Shown: positions 33,118 to 44,666, counted from the stretch's first letter. The stretch: 64,000 nt of DNA from Aquatica leii (GCA_035610365.1 CM069432.1:19406354-19470353), one strand, 5' to 3'. Translations and numbers: made by a program. Notes: generated from the sequence alone by a model not told the origin.

Positions 33118-34270
33118 GGTTAATCAATATGCAAATTAACAAATTTTAGAACCGTTGGCACCACATGACATCCAGAAAATTCCATGGTTCAAGTTAGGAT
33201 GTGACATATTTGAAGTGTAGATTTTTATACGAAATATGTGGAACTCGAAGAAATAGGATCAAACACAAAGGTCGAGTCTTAAGAATTGACAGAATCTTTA
33301 AAGAGACTAGCTTTGACTTAGCGATTATGAGGTGCCACAATTGTATTTGTCGAAACTCCTTTTTGAAAAGCATCGCGAAAACCAACATCGTGTAATACTT
33401 GATGAAAAGAAAGAAAAACGCATACCAATTTAGTTCATTGGGAGGCAAAAACGAAGAACGTCATTCCAATCAAGACCTTCGACCCATATCCGCTGAAGAA
33501 CAAGCTTCATTGTAAATACAAGAGAGGAGTGGAAACCTAGATAATCAAATAGCAATATAAGAGAAATACTGTTCTTTTAGTGTAGTCGCCACTAAGGTGT
33601 TGAACTTGAAAGGAAAAGTGTTTAAACGATGATTTCAGCACAGACCAAGGATTTTGAGTCAAAACCATAAAAAGACTTTTTAAACGGTCCACGGAAAGAC
33701 ATTCTAAAACATTAGAACCATTGTTGCAATTTAAAACCTGCAGAGTCTCACACCGGTACATCACCAACAGGCAAAAGCAGAGATCTCAAAACTTAACTAA
33801 GCCATACTGATACAAAACAAGCACGATCCCTGGCCAGACAAACTATCAGCTACCAGGTTTGCTCTAAACACAGCAAATTAGAAAATTAGAAAAAAGGGAA
33901 AACCTCCGAAGAAACAAAATTTCCTGAACTGTACGTTGAGACGCCTATCAGGTTCAGAGAAGGAGTCTGTAACACGAAACTAGGCAACACAACATACGTA
34001 TACCGCCGCAGGTTTGGTTGTACTCACAGAACGTTTGTTAGCGGAACACCAATAACAACCTGCTCACTCACAACAAAAAGCATCTTAGGATCATACGTTG
34101 TGACCAACGCTTAGCTGCATCTCAGGGCTCTTAGGGCTAAAAGTGCGACTACAAGCCTATAAATTATATTACATGCCTTGTTAATTTTTATTAATAAATA
34201 CGTATTAGAAACCACGCTAAATACGTTTTATTTCTGTCCGAAGTGGCTCCGAAAGAACCACCTTGTCACA
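33118..34270. other. Unassigned region, possibly decayed retroelement
   Basis: No complete frame. The plus strand has loosely coding-like text around 33,200-34,140 (for example NAYQFSSLGGK and NTTYVYRRRFGCTHRTFV) broken by stops. A polyadenylation-type AATAAATAC lies near 34,192. I do not recognise a family. Confidence 0.3.
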
Positions 34271-34279
34271 TACAACTCG

Positions 34280-34455
34280 CAACAATAACTAATTTTGCAA
34301 TATCAACTGATATATCACTAATACGTGTTTTCATAGTAGTATTATTTGTTGAAAGATTTTTTTTATTAGCATCAAAAATTGTTCTCCCATTGCCATCCAA
34401 ACTGAGCGATTCATAATTTTGTCAATGGTATAAGGCTTTATTTTTTCGTAATAAT
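34280..34455 (-). pseudogene. hAT transposase scrap A
   Basis: The minus strand encodes KPYTIDKIMNRSVWM followed by a decayed tract. This matches the longer scrap at 38,440-38,760 and the KPHTIGETL-type block near the N-terminus of ZBED5-like hAT transposases. It joins Gypsy integrase without a clear boundary near 34,455. Confidence 0.5.
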
Positions 34456-36742
34456 TTCGGCGACTACATAACTGGCTTCTTTTTCGTGAAATGATTAATC
34501 TATCGCCACCAGCATGTATTTATTTTCTAAATCAGATTTTGGGAACGACCCTGCAATGTCAATCGCTACTCTTTCTAAAGGGCTTCCTACGTTGTATTGC
34601 TTCATCGGTGCTTTCTCGCTGTACCATTTCCTGATGCGCAAACCGTGCATTTACGGCACCATTTGATAACGTCCTCATAGCAGTTCACCCAGTAGAATCG
34701 TTCTCAAACTTTTCGCAATGTCTTCTTAATGCTAAAGTGTCGTCCTGATGTACCATCGTGGAGATGCTTCAACACTTCTAATACCCGGCTCTTTGGCACT
34801 ACCAACTTTAGTCTGTTTCCCGTGCTCTCGACACTTTCTAGGGATCGCTTAAGAAGACCGTCTTCTACTATCAAGGAGTCCCACTGCGCCCAGTACGCTT
34901 TGATGTTTCTGCCCAAAGCACTCACTTCTTCCCAGGTTGGTCGTCGGCCGTTTTCTTTCCAGTTTAGGAGTAGTCTTATTTCAGGATGGTTTTCTTGTTC
35001 GCGACGCAACTACCCACATTCTCACTCATCATCAACCATAGCAGTTCCCGGAGGCTGGACATGGTCTTCCGGCACGGTGGTCTGTGTCATAGTCCTACTC
35101 TTGCAGTTTCTCGATCCATCTTGCTACTTGTCGTTCCGGTTTACGAAATTGTGATAACCATTTTAAAGCGGCGTGGTCCGTGCTCAGTAAAAATTTTCGT
35201 CCATACAAATATTTGTAGAAATGTTCTATGGACTTGACGACTGCTAACAGTTCCCTTCTAGTCACGCAATAATTCCTTTCTGGCCTGGACAAAATCTTGC
35301 TAAAATACGCGATGATTTTTTCTTGTTCATTTTGAACCTGCAAAAGGACTGCGCCTGTAACGCTTGCGTCGGTATCCAAAACAACTTTTCTATTTTCTTT
35401 TAGATAACTCAAAACTCAAATTTTGTCTAGGTTAGCCTTTATTCTATTTCTAGATACAACGTGGTCAATGTATTGCACTTCCTTCTTAAATACGTCGCAT
35501 TTCTTTGGGTTCAGTTTAAGATTTGCCTCCGACAGCCGCTGGAACACTTCTTTTAAGTTTTTCAAGTGTTCTTCAAACGACCTTCCAACCACGATCATGT
35601 CGTCTAGCTAAATTAAGCACGTCTTCTAAGACAGTCCGCGCAAGATGGTCTCCATCAAACGTTCGAACGTCGCAGGAGCGTTACACAGGCCGAAGGACAT
35701 CAAGGTGAACTGCCACAAACCAGTTTCAATCGTAAAAGTTGTTTTTTTACGATCATTGGGTTCCAATTCTACCTGCCAGTAAGCACTCTTTAAATCTAAC
35801 GTGGAAAACTACTAGGGATCTGGGTAGCTGTCCTTTGTGGTCACGTCGGCGTCGTTTAGCTGTCTGTAGTCTACTCAATACCTCGTTAATCTATCCTTTT
35901 TTTTACGAGTACTACTGGGGACGCCTATTAGCTATTTGAAGGTTTAATCACGCCTTCTTGCTCCATATTCGTAATTATTTGTTCGGCTTCTTCTCTTTTC
36001 GCCAAAGGAAGTCTGCGAGGATGTTATCGTATCTGCCCAGCGTTTTCGGTATTAATTTTATGCTTCTCTACGTTAGTTCTTCCTTTCGAACCACTCTCTG
36101 GCGCAAACACATCTTGATACTCTTGGATCAACACTTAACTCTGCCCAGCTGGTATTGTGTCTAATAGAAGTTATGGGCATTTTTTTGGTGACGTATCTTT
36201 GTTAGACCTTTAAGATCCTTACTGGCATTGTATTTTTCACTTGTACTAAAGTTCTTTTTCTACTAAGTTGCCCTCCATTGGTTCAATCGCGCGTATGTAG
36301 CCTTTCCGGAGATTTTTATCCAGACGCGCCATCACTACACTTTAAGTCCTTGCAGCAAAGTCACGTCTTTACTCAATAAGACTTGCACTGACCAATAATA
36401 AGGAATTATTTCATTGTCGATCTTCAGGACATCGTTCTTCATATCCAAATGGAACCCATATTTCTTTATAGTGTCTATTTCCAGAATAACTTTTTCCGTA
36501 ATGTCGGCTACTACTACTTGATGATCGAGTACTCTATTTCAAAAACCAATGGTTACTTTGGCTTGTCCACGAGTAAATATTATTTTGCCTGTCACCGTTC
36601 GAAGTCGTATTGTTACTGGTGATGTCTTTTCGTTTTCCAACAACATGTCAGAACGAATAATGGTCAATAACTGATCACTTCTTTCATTGATGTTTCTATT
36701 GAGATAAATGCTATTCAATTGCTCCATCGGCGATGCCATTTA
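34456..36742 (-). pseudogene. Gypsy pol, copy 2 (protease, RT, RNase H, integrase start)
   Basis: Read from 36,742 down. Gag/protease junction with MASPMEQL (36,739) and TVTGKIIFTRGQAKVTIGF. RT: FGLCNAPATFERLMETIL near 35,690, LDDMIVVGRSFEEHLKNL (35,610-35,557; the preceding Tyr codon region has a stop), LKLNPKKCDVFKKEV (thumb). RNase H: VVLDTDASVTGAVLLQ, IAYFSKILSRPERNYCVTRR, LLSTDHAALKWL. Integrase zinc region KHLHDGTSGRHFS then W..C..C, and a catalytic-core start AIDIAG-like near 34,560, where it breaks off. Multiple stops; inactive. RT thumb and RNase H style suit the 17.6/297 part of Gypsy. Confidence 0.8.
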
Positions 36743-37760
36743 AATTTTAATCTCCGGAACCTCATTAGATGAGATTAACTTTTGTCTCTTTTGGTCTCAA
36801 CTCGTTTTTCGAGCGCTCTTCTTGTCTTCTTCTTCGGTTTAGTACGATGTCGTTGTACAGTTCAGTTCAAAGTCATCACTCCTCTTTCCCTAAGTATTCG
36901 TCGTGCTATCTCATGGATGCTTTCTAGTGTTTGCCCGGGTATTTCTACAGCACCTCAAAGTTTATGACCGTCTTGTTGAGATGTTTGTTTTGCTGCTTCA
37001 AACTCCAAAGCAATGTCTTCGGTCGAGCTAACCGGAGAGTCTGCTGCGTTTCGTTGTCTCGGAGGCCGTCTACAAAGGTTTGAATAGCCAACTGCTCCAA
37101 AAAGGTATCTGACGCTGTAGGATACGTAAGCCGCGTTAGTCTGGCGATGTCAGCCTCAAACTCTTGAAAACTTTTGGCAGCTTTCTGAACCCGACTTTTA
37201 ATTTGAGCTTAGTACACTTGTTGAAGATGAGCATCATATCTCATTTTTAAACGTGAAATAAGACGTTTTCTGCTGGTGGTCAGGAACAGTCTGTAAAATT
37301 CAAAGCGCTTTTCCACTAAGGACACTATTAAAAACGTCGCTTTCAACTTGTTGCTCCAATCATTAGCTGTAGCTGCGACTTCAAACTACTTGTTGACCAT
37401 GGAACTTTACAATCAAACTTTGGAGGTACATCTTTAAACTTGTGACTGTTTTTTTCCCGATGGTCCATTATTAAATCTTTGCTAATGACGCTTTTTTCAC
37501 CATGGCAATTCATTTGGTTTATTTTTTCTTCAAGCAGTTTCATTCTGTCTCTTACTGTTTCTATTTTGTCATTCACATATTCCTAAATTTCTTCTTTATA
37601 ATTTAACATATCTGCTTGGGTTTCTTCTTGAATAATTTTAATTTGATTTTCTATGCTAACTTGCATTTGCTCTTCAATAGTCTTTATGTGATTTTCAATG
37701 CTTGTTCGTATTCCTTCTTTTAAACTTCTAGAATTTTCCAACAATTTTTCTCCTAATTCC
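36743..37760 (-). pseudogene. Gypsy gag, copy 2
   Basis: Homologous to 1-1,236. Recognisable pieces: SRSLKEGIRTSIENHIKTIE (37,716 down), a coiled coil with IENQIKIIQEETQADM, KFKDVPPKFDCKVPWS (37,450-37,400), and the Gly-Ala-Thr segment QLQLMIGATS. Frames shift repeatedly. In place of a 5' LTR it meets a BEL fragment at about 37,760. Confidence 0.7.
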
Positions 37761-37932
37761 CTTTTTATTGCATTTAGAAACACAGTGATGAGGTAGCACA
37801 TACGACGAAGAAGAAGTAATAACAGACATAAGTGACTCAAGTCTCGATACTCATACATGAATTTTTGATAAACGGCATAACGAGGATTTCGAATTAAACG
37901 TTTTTCTAAATTTAAAAAAGCTTTGTACAATG
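37761..37932 (-). pseudogene. BEL/Pao pol scrap
   Basis: YKAFLNLEKRLIRNPRYAVY followed by QKFMYEYRDLSHL and CYLITVFLNAIK. The linker before RT in BEL/Pao pol has this pattern (F..LE.RL.R......Y..FM.EY..LGHM, then a LPHHCV block). It is fused in frame to Gypsy gag. Confidence 0.55.
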
Positions 37933-38099
37933 AAATTAAATTAGCAGGTACCTTGACAGCGTTGAGCTATAGTGGTAGATCGATGACATATCTACATTTG
38001 CAGATTCAAGCATGAGTATTTTTGAACATTCTTCATAAAGCTTGCCGATCTTGGCTACGGGCACTTCTTTGATTTTCCAAAACTTAACGAGCATTTTTT

Positions 38100-38765
38100 A
38101 AAGATTGGACTGAACAATTAGAAGAGAAACTTTTAAAGAAGTTAAAGAATTCAGACTTACAGGACCTACAATAACGTCACCAAATATAGTACAAGGAATT
38201 GAAGGATTAGCTTTAAGTATGGAGAAACTTTTTCGACCGACTATGGAAAATTGAGCAGTTCTAATAAGCATTTCTATCTTGCTAGGTACATAAAAATATT
38301 TATCGGCTAGTTGATGATATTTTAGACTAAGTAAACTTGTTTGGAAAAACAAACCGAAAGAACCACTCCTTTTTTGTTTTTAAAACCAAATTAGCACCAG
38401 TTTTCCTCAAAAAATCATAAAATCCATACAATGAATTAGTTTATTTGCAACTGATTTACCAATATCAACTGATAGATCATTAGTATTATTTGACAAAAGA
38501 ATTTTTTTATTAGCACCAACAATTGTTATCACAATTGCTACAGAAGCTGGGCGAGTCATAATTTTATCAATGGTATAAGGCTTAATGTATATTTTTTTGA
38601 ATTTTGTTTTCCTTGTAATCTTATGAGATCTTTAAAATATTGAAATAGTTTATTAGACAAATGATCATGTCGCAAAAGCTTACTGGGAACCATAGTTTCA
38701 TTGGATAAAACTGAACCACACACAATACCCTTAAGCCTGGGAGTTCCTTTATTGCTTATTTATTA
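38100..38765 (-). pseudogene. hAT transposase scrap B (BED finger and N-terminal region)
   Basis: Minus strand from 38,765: RLKGIVCGSVLSNETMVPSK with HDHLSNKLFQYFKDL, a BED-type finger as in ZBED5-like hATs. Then YTLSLIPLIKL... and TRPASVAIVITIVGANKKIL, LLSNNTNDLSVDIGKSVANK. The later part decays towards 38,100. Shares about 170 bp with scrap A at 34,280-34,455. Confidence 0.55.
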
Positions 38766-38891
38766 CTTTTTATTTGTTGATAGTAGGCAAATTTGAAATT
38801 AGTAACTGACGTTTGTGTCATTAACAAATTTTTTGAGACAAGTTGTCCGAATCAATTAATAGTCAACAGTTTTCTACATGCACGGTTAATT

Positions 38892-39494
38892 ATGATTACG
38901 GTTTTATCTAGAGGATTAAGAATATTCCTAACAAAAAATGCAAGAACCAATTTAAAAAATGAACTTAATAAGACAGTGAGTTTTATATAGTAAAACGCGT
39001 GTTTTAATCTTTACTTTTCAGAACCGTGTTAAATTTAGGCTGTACTATAACTTTTGCATAGAAGAAAGTCTTTGCCAAGATGTAGCCTATTTGCAACAAC
39101 AAAAGTAATCAAATGATGAAAAATAAATCATAATATTGTTTTTACTTTTAGGTTAAAAATCAAATTGAGTCACAATATTCATACGTCTACACAACTGCTT
39201 ACGGACATTACGGTAAAGGCTCCCGTTTTTCCAGATTCAATCGCTGATGGAGATGTAAGGTAAAAATGGAACTAACTAGTAATCTATGAAAAGTTTTAGC
39301 TAAATTGTTGTTACAGGTGGAAGAAAAAACAAGGTGACAATGTTACTGCTGATGAGGTCATTGCGGAAATAGAAACAGACAAAGTTGCGCTTCCGGTACC
39401 AGCGCCTAGTACAGGAGTTATTAGAGAATTATTAGTAAAAGAAGGGTCTCAAATAAAATCTGAAGCAATAATGTGTACCATAGACGTAAAGTAA
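38892..39494 (+). CDS. Lipoyl-domain protein resembling DLST (2-oxoglutarate dehydrogenase E2), no catalytic domain
   Basis: Four exons: 38,892-38,975, 39,022-39,104, 39,152-39,259, 39,317-39,494, with introns of 46, 47 and 57 nt and GT/AG borders in consistent phase; predicted 150 residues. Exons 1-2 encode a basic, Ser/Thr/Leu-rich presequence (MITVLSRGLRIFLTKNART), suggesting mitochondrial import. Then HNIHTSTQ, and a lipoyl domain VKAPVFPDSIADGDVRWKKK ... IAEIETDKVALPVPAPSTGV, where the Lys of ETDK is the lipoylation site. TAA follows CTIDVK. DLST proteins are about 400-500 residues with a C-terminal acyltransferase domain; none is seen downstream, where transposons begin. AATAAA-type signals at about 39,652 fit a real 3' end. 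Alternatives: GTAAAG at 39,486 is a splice donor to distant exons, or this is a truncated duplicate. An in-frame ATG at 38,793 would add 33 residues. Confidence 0.75.
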
Positions 39495-39499
39495 CTTAT

Positions 39500-39828
39500 T
39501 TTTATAGTGTATACCGAATAGTCATTTATTTAACATTTAGTAATTCTGGTTAAAACTGTTAAATTTTAGTATAACATAATACACTAAAATGAAATTGTAC
39601 TTTTTATATACATAACACATATTCTTCTATGTTTAGTAGTAATTTAATTGTAAAATAAAAGTTATAGAATGTAAAATCTTAAACCAATAAATAATGTATA
39701 GTATATGACGTACATAAGAAAATTAGGGAAGAAGTTAAAAATCATAGTGTACTAAATAATGACAACAATTAAATATATATAATTATATATAATTAAATAA
39801 AATTAAGACTATAGCAATCTGCATAGTA
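39500..39828. other. 3' flank of lipoyl-domain gene
   Basis: AT-rich, with several AATAAA-type polyadenylation signals. No other feature was seen. Confidence 0.4.
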
Positions 39829-40110
39829 CAAGGACATTCCATGGATGTCCACAGGATGTACGTTAACCGTACGTAGTTCATCCGCCGGACATTTATTACT
39901 AAACCTGTAACATCTTATGGTCGTTCATAGGATATCCTTTTGGCACAAAAATTAAGATTTTCTGGATTTTCATTCAAGAAAGCTAAATTAAATGTCCGCC
40001 GGATGTAATCTAACCGTAATCCATGAGATGTACATAAATGATCGTTCAGAGAATGTTCATATTAAGTGCATGGACAATTGGATATATGTTGAACTAAAAT
40101 CGGACATCGT
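39829..40110. mobile_element. Foldback repeat rich in GGATGT/GGACAT motifs
   Basis: The segment AACCGTACGTAGTTCATCCG with CCGGACATTTA (39,867-39,897) is matched in inverted form by AAATGTCCGCCGGATG with TAATCTAACCGTAATCCATG (39,989-40,024). Further GGACAT/GGATGT words flank both. Looks like a decayed inverted-repeat element without coding capacity. Ends were not defined. Confidence 0.5.
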
Positions 40111-40720
40111 ATGGATGACATGAAGATGGTGAGCGTATAGTCAGCAAAAGGTTAAAATTGAATTTAAGACATCTAGAAAAAACATATTTCTTCCGTACGA
40201 AATCTACAATTTAGTGTGTTAGGTAACAGAAGTCAAATAAGTAAAGTAAACGTGACAAGAAAATTATAAATACATTAATGGATAAGTTAATAAACATGTA
40301 CATGTAAAGAATTTTATACAATCGCCGTTTTTCTGTACCTCGTCTATATTTTTATCTGTCTGGATAGTAGATTCTTTTGTTTTTTATGTATGTTCTATAA
40401 CAATTCTTAAGTGTCTGACAAAAGCTCGACCAATTGTTAGAAATATTGCTGTATCTCTATAGTCATCATAATTCTAGTTGCACGAACACCTCTTTTAAAA
40501 TCAAATCTTACTTCTAGTAGAGCTTGTTCAGTTTCATGTACAGCAAATCAAGTAAGCTGTTGTAAGATACTTCCGAGCAAGATAACTGTTTTAAAATTAC
40601 ATGGTGGAAAAATACTGTAGCGTATTCTATATACACATGAATAAACGGCGAAGTTATTAGCTAAATTAGTCAGTATAGCTGACACTGATTTTGCCTAAAG
40701 GAACTGAGCTAGCTCTACTC
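40111..40720. other. No recognised gene
   Basis: AT-rich sequence without a supported feature. Confidence 0.35.
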
Positions 40721-40789
40721 GAATTATAAGAACCAACGTCAAAAGATATTTGATTCAGAATAACCCAGCAACTACAATAAATTGAATAC

Positions 40790-40860
40790 TTGTCGTTCAC
40801 GTGTTTCGACAGCTACGCTGTCATCCTCAGCAAACTGATACTAAAACATTTGCTTTTATA
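40790..40860 (-). repeat. PLE terminal fragment with hammerhead-like core
   Basis: On the minus strand: CTGAGGA, then a perfect hairpin GACAGC-GTA-GCTGTC, then GAAAC. This is a hammerhead core with a strong stem II, as in PLE terminal repeats. The base at the expected cleavage position appears to be G and stem I does not pair well, so it is probably inactive. Confidence 0.45.
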
Positions 40861-40914
40861 AACTTCCAAACTCTCGTATGGATCTTTTCTATTGTTTATT
40901 TTATTAATTAATTA

Positions 40915-41121
40915 ATGATCAGTTCTAGCAGGTTTAACGTGGTTAAAAAATCATTCAAATGTTTTAGTAGAAAGTTGCAAGATTTACAAAACAAAAAAGC
41001 CTTAGTACTAAACATCGCACTGCTAACATTTTTCGAGATTTCAAACAGAGCGAAAAAGTGCAATAATCTCACACTATCGCAGAAAATCCATCTAATAGCT
41101 CAAAATCAATTGAATGAATGA
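40915..41121 (+). pseudogene. Possible pogo/CENP-B-type DNA-binding N-terminus
   Basis: 68 codons. The end reads RAKKCNNLTLSQKIHLIAQN, resembling the first helix of the psq/CENP-B HTH in pogo-like transposases (KR..LTL..K..II). It stops at 41,121 where LINE sequence begins. Weak call based on one short block. Confidence 0.3.
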
Positions 41122-41399
41122 AAGTAATGAATTTGGTTTGCAACTTGATGAGACCACTGCGACCAACGGGATGTCGAGTTCTTGGTGGAGACGGTCTGTT
41201 TGGAAGAACCATGGGGCGTCTGCGCTCATTTGGAGCATCTTATTTTAGAAGATTTGAATTCGGGTGCTGTGGGTTTTGGCAGCGTAGAACTATAATGAGG
41301 CTACGTAGGTCATGGAAGGGCGGATGATCATCTTGTAGATCAAAAGCTTGTTGTCGATGTCGAGGCGGCTGTTTCCTGTCTACCCAGAAAACGTTGTTG

Positions 41400-43276
41400 C
41401 CTTTGATGTAGAGGCGGCGTGTGGGAGCGTCGATTTAGAAAGAATCCGATGAGCTGGACCATTGAGTGGTTGATGCCTAGACCATACTTCCTGTAGAGTA
41501 GCCCGCGATGCCAGACTTTGTCGAATGCTTTCTCGATGTCGAGAAAGACGGCGCCGGTGACATTGCGGTGGTTGAAACCGTCGGTGATCTACTCAACGAC
41601 GCGTAAAGCTTGATGGACAGCGGAGTGTTTCTTGCAAAAACCAAACTGTTCTTGAGAGATGATTTAGTTGGTATCGACCTGTTCCTGTAATCTAATGAGA
41701 ATTATTCGTTCCAATAACTTACCCAGCGTCGGAAGTAAGCTGATTGGACGGTAGTTTTGGGGCATGACGCGATCCTTTTTTGGTTTGGGGATTAATATGA
41801 CGTCCGCAGTTTTCCATTGACGTGGATAGTGTCGAAGTCGTAGACATGGGTTGAAAATTGCAGTTAGGGTAGCTATACCCTTTTTGGGAAAAAGTTTGAG
41901 GGCTTTGTTGGGAATGCCGTCGTTCCCGGGAGCTTTGCGCAGTTTGAGATTTTTAATCACCTCTTCGATTTTTTTCGGAGTGGTGTGCCTGATGGGCTTA
42001 TTTGGGTTGGCCGTCAGGATGCTTCTGACTTCGCGGTGAATGGCGTTTGTGCGACGGAAGTTTTCGTCGTCTGGAAGGTTTGCTCTGAATTGGAGTTCGA
42101 GCGTGTCGGCGAAAGCTTCGGCTTTGTCTAAGTCAGTGTAGACTAGACCTTGGAGACCGTGAATGGCGGGCATGGGTGGCTTGTTCCTGTTTTTTAGGAT
42201 GTGGGCCATTTGCCACACGCTGTTATCTTGTGCATTTAGGGACTGAAGTTTGTCGCTGAAAATAAGATTTCGATGTTGCTCGATTTGTGTTTGAATCGCG
42301 GTTTGAACTGTGTTGAGGGTTCTTTTGTCATCTGGGTGGCGGGTGCGTTGCCATCTGTGTTTTAGACGGTTTTTCTCGGTGATCTGATCATGAATGTGAA
42401 GTGATAGTTGAAGCGGATCTGACTTGGATTTCGTGATAGATTTGGTGGCTTTCGTGATGCATCTTTTGATAAATTCAGTGAAATTGTCAACGGCTTGGAG
42501 TTGTGGGACGTTTTTCGATAACCGGAACTTTTGTGATAAGTCTGCTGGCCTCGGATTGGAAGGATGGCCACAGGGTTCTTTTCGAACTGGAGATTGTCGT
42601 TATCAGCTTGATCACCGAGTTGTAGAAGCTCGTGGTCAGAACTGAGGTCAAAAACGGTTTGTTAGATCGTGAAGTAACCGAACGTTGTTGAAAATTGCTA
42701 TGTCGATAACGTCTGGAAGTCCGTTGTGAGGATGGATGGTGGGTTCGTAGGGTCCATCTACGACAAAATTTCGGATGCTGGCGAGGTCATGCAGAAGTTG
42801 ACCATTGCGGTTCGTTTTTCTGCTGTGCCAGTCTGGATGTTTCGCGTTGAGGTCTCCTGCGAGAGTAGTGGGAGTTCTGGCGTTAAAAATTGTGTCTAAA
42901 TCTGCTAGTAAGACGTTTTTGGTTGGCGGGATGTAGGCGGCGCAAAGAACAATGTCTCCGTTGGCTGCCGTGTTAATGACGATTTGGATAGCTTCTAGAT
43001 TTTAGAGTTGTGGCGTCGGGACGTGGTGGTGAGAGATGGACCGTTTGACGTAAACGGCCGTACACCTCCGCGACCTGTCGTTCGGTTTATATTGTACAAG
43101 GCGTAGTTCCGGATATTGAAATTGTCGCAGTTCCGAAGATGAGTTTCGGAAACGAGAGCTACGTCGATGTTTCGGCGATAGAAGAATTCTTGAAATTCGA
43201 GTTTTTTGTTTAGGAGACTGTTGGCGTACCAAATGGCGAAGAGAAGGGAGTTCGTTTTTATTTTCTGTGCTGCCAT
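41400..43276 (-). pseudogene. LINE-J1 ORF2, endonuclease and partial reverse transcriptase
   Basis: Endonuclease start: LLFAIWYANSLLNKKLEFQE with DVALVSETHLRN and YNINRTTGRGG (N is replaced in the usual WNAN motif: WYANS). RT: KLRKAPGNDGIPNKALK, YPRQWKTADVILIPKPKKD, NYRPISLLPTLGKLLERIIL, then FGFCKKHSAVHQALRVVEQI and AVFLDIEKAFDKVWHRGLLY (near 41,560). It breaks off beyond about 41,400. The classic Jockey RT order confirms the clade. Confidence 0.8.
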
Positions 43277-43277
43277 T

Positions 43278-44666
43278 TTACTGGTTTCGATAGCGGAGTT
43301 GAGTGAACAATTTCTTGATGAGGTGGCTCTCTTTCCTGGTTACCTCTGTGTGGACGTATCTCTGCTTTATCGTCTGAGGTTGTTCGGTGGACATGGGTGG
43401 CGCGGGGACGGTGGACTTGACTGGTCTCGTCACCTGGGCAAACGAGACGGTGGAGTTCACAGGCCTGGCTGGAGCGCAAGAGGACGCTGAAATAGAAGGG
43501 TTAGTACGACTGTTGATCATCTGTCGCTGTCTTGGGTGGGCTGGGCATCCTTTGTAGTTGGCCGGATGGTCGTTCCTACAGTTGCAGCACGTAGCGGGGT
43601 CATCTTCGCGTTTCTTCGGGCATTCGTAGCTGAAATGAAACTCCAGGCACTTCACGTATCATGGGGTTCTTCGACATCCCCTAGCGGAATGTCCACATTG
43701 CTGGCACCTGTAGCACTGCCCGATGTCGCCTCTGGGGTGCGGAGTCTCAACTCGGACTTCGTCTTAGCTTGCGAGGTTCTTCTAACCTGGATTAGAAGCA
43801 GCAGCGTTGGTCGCTTGGATTGTTCTGAGATCATCCGCGTGATCTTTATGACTTCCATACCTTTGCGACGAAGGTAGGTGGCGGTGGCAGCGATCGACGA
43901 GTCGCAGTGAGGCATCCCTCGGATCACGACCTTTAGCGGTTGGTCTCCCTTAAGCTAGAACGAGTGAAAGTCTTGACGGGCTTCTTCTAGGACGTGCGTC
44001 GCTATGCGAAAGCCTTCGAGCGTGGCGACGTGGACAGCGACGCCGTTCCGGGTTGTCTTTGCTCTGAAAACGTTTACGTTATTTTCTTGCAAGGTTTGCA
44101 TCGCTTTACCGTAGTCCTTCTGGTTATGAAGGACGATGGGCGGGATTCTCTCCTTGCGGGTCGTCTCGAGGGTGTTGACATCTTCGCGCGGCTCTCTAGC
44201 AGCTGGACGCTTTCTCTTATTGGACGACACAGTCTATTCTTCATCTACGGGTTTCATCAGCCTTAGTGGTGGACGCGGTGGTGGGCATATCAGCAAGCTC
44301 GGCGGTGAGCGTGGCGGCAGGCTCGGTGGTGGCAGGAACGGCAGACGGCGCGACGGCAGTAGACTCGGTACGCCTTGACTTTGCCGGGGTTTCCATCGGT
44401 TCCGGGCTAGGCGTCGGAACGTTTGGAGCCTCGTCACGGGAAGTAGTCGCAAGCGACGGCTGCTTCTTCTTCTTTGGCTCGGATACCGGAAGGGCGTCGG
44501 GAAGGCGATCCAGCTTCTTGGTCATCTCGGCGAGCTGGTGGCAAAGCTGACGGTTTTCTTCGGTGAGCGTCCTCACCTGCTTCTGAAGAAACTCTATCGT
44601 CGTGCTGGTCGCGGCGGCGGCTACGGTGTTGGTCCAATAGTGCTCAAAAAGCTTGATTGGATCCAT
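43278..44666 (-). pseudogene. LINE-J1 ORF1, Jockey-type gag
   Basis: MDPIKLFEHYWTNTVA start; coiled coil with LQKQVRTLTEENRQLCHQLA; Pro/Thr/Ala-rich linker; IPPIVLHNQKDYGKAMQTL and VVIRGMPHCDSSIAATATYL, the domain found before zinc knuckles in Jockey-clade gag proteins; then ECPKKREDDPATCCNCRNDH with NYKGCPAH, a CCHC knuckle. Frame changes at about 44,235, 43,930 and 43,655 break it. The protein binds element RNA; role from family knowledge. Confidence 0.8.

Noticed and set aside
34729..36164. Plus-strand frames at 34.7-36.2 kb
   Set aside because: They are antisense to Gypsy pol, whose RT thumb and RNase H motifs read on the minus strand.
40790..40860. Active hammerhead ribozyme at the isolated PLE terminus
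   Set aside because: Core and stem II are excellent, but the cleavage-site base appears to be G and stem I does not pair, so activity is not supported.
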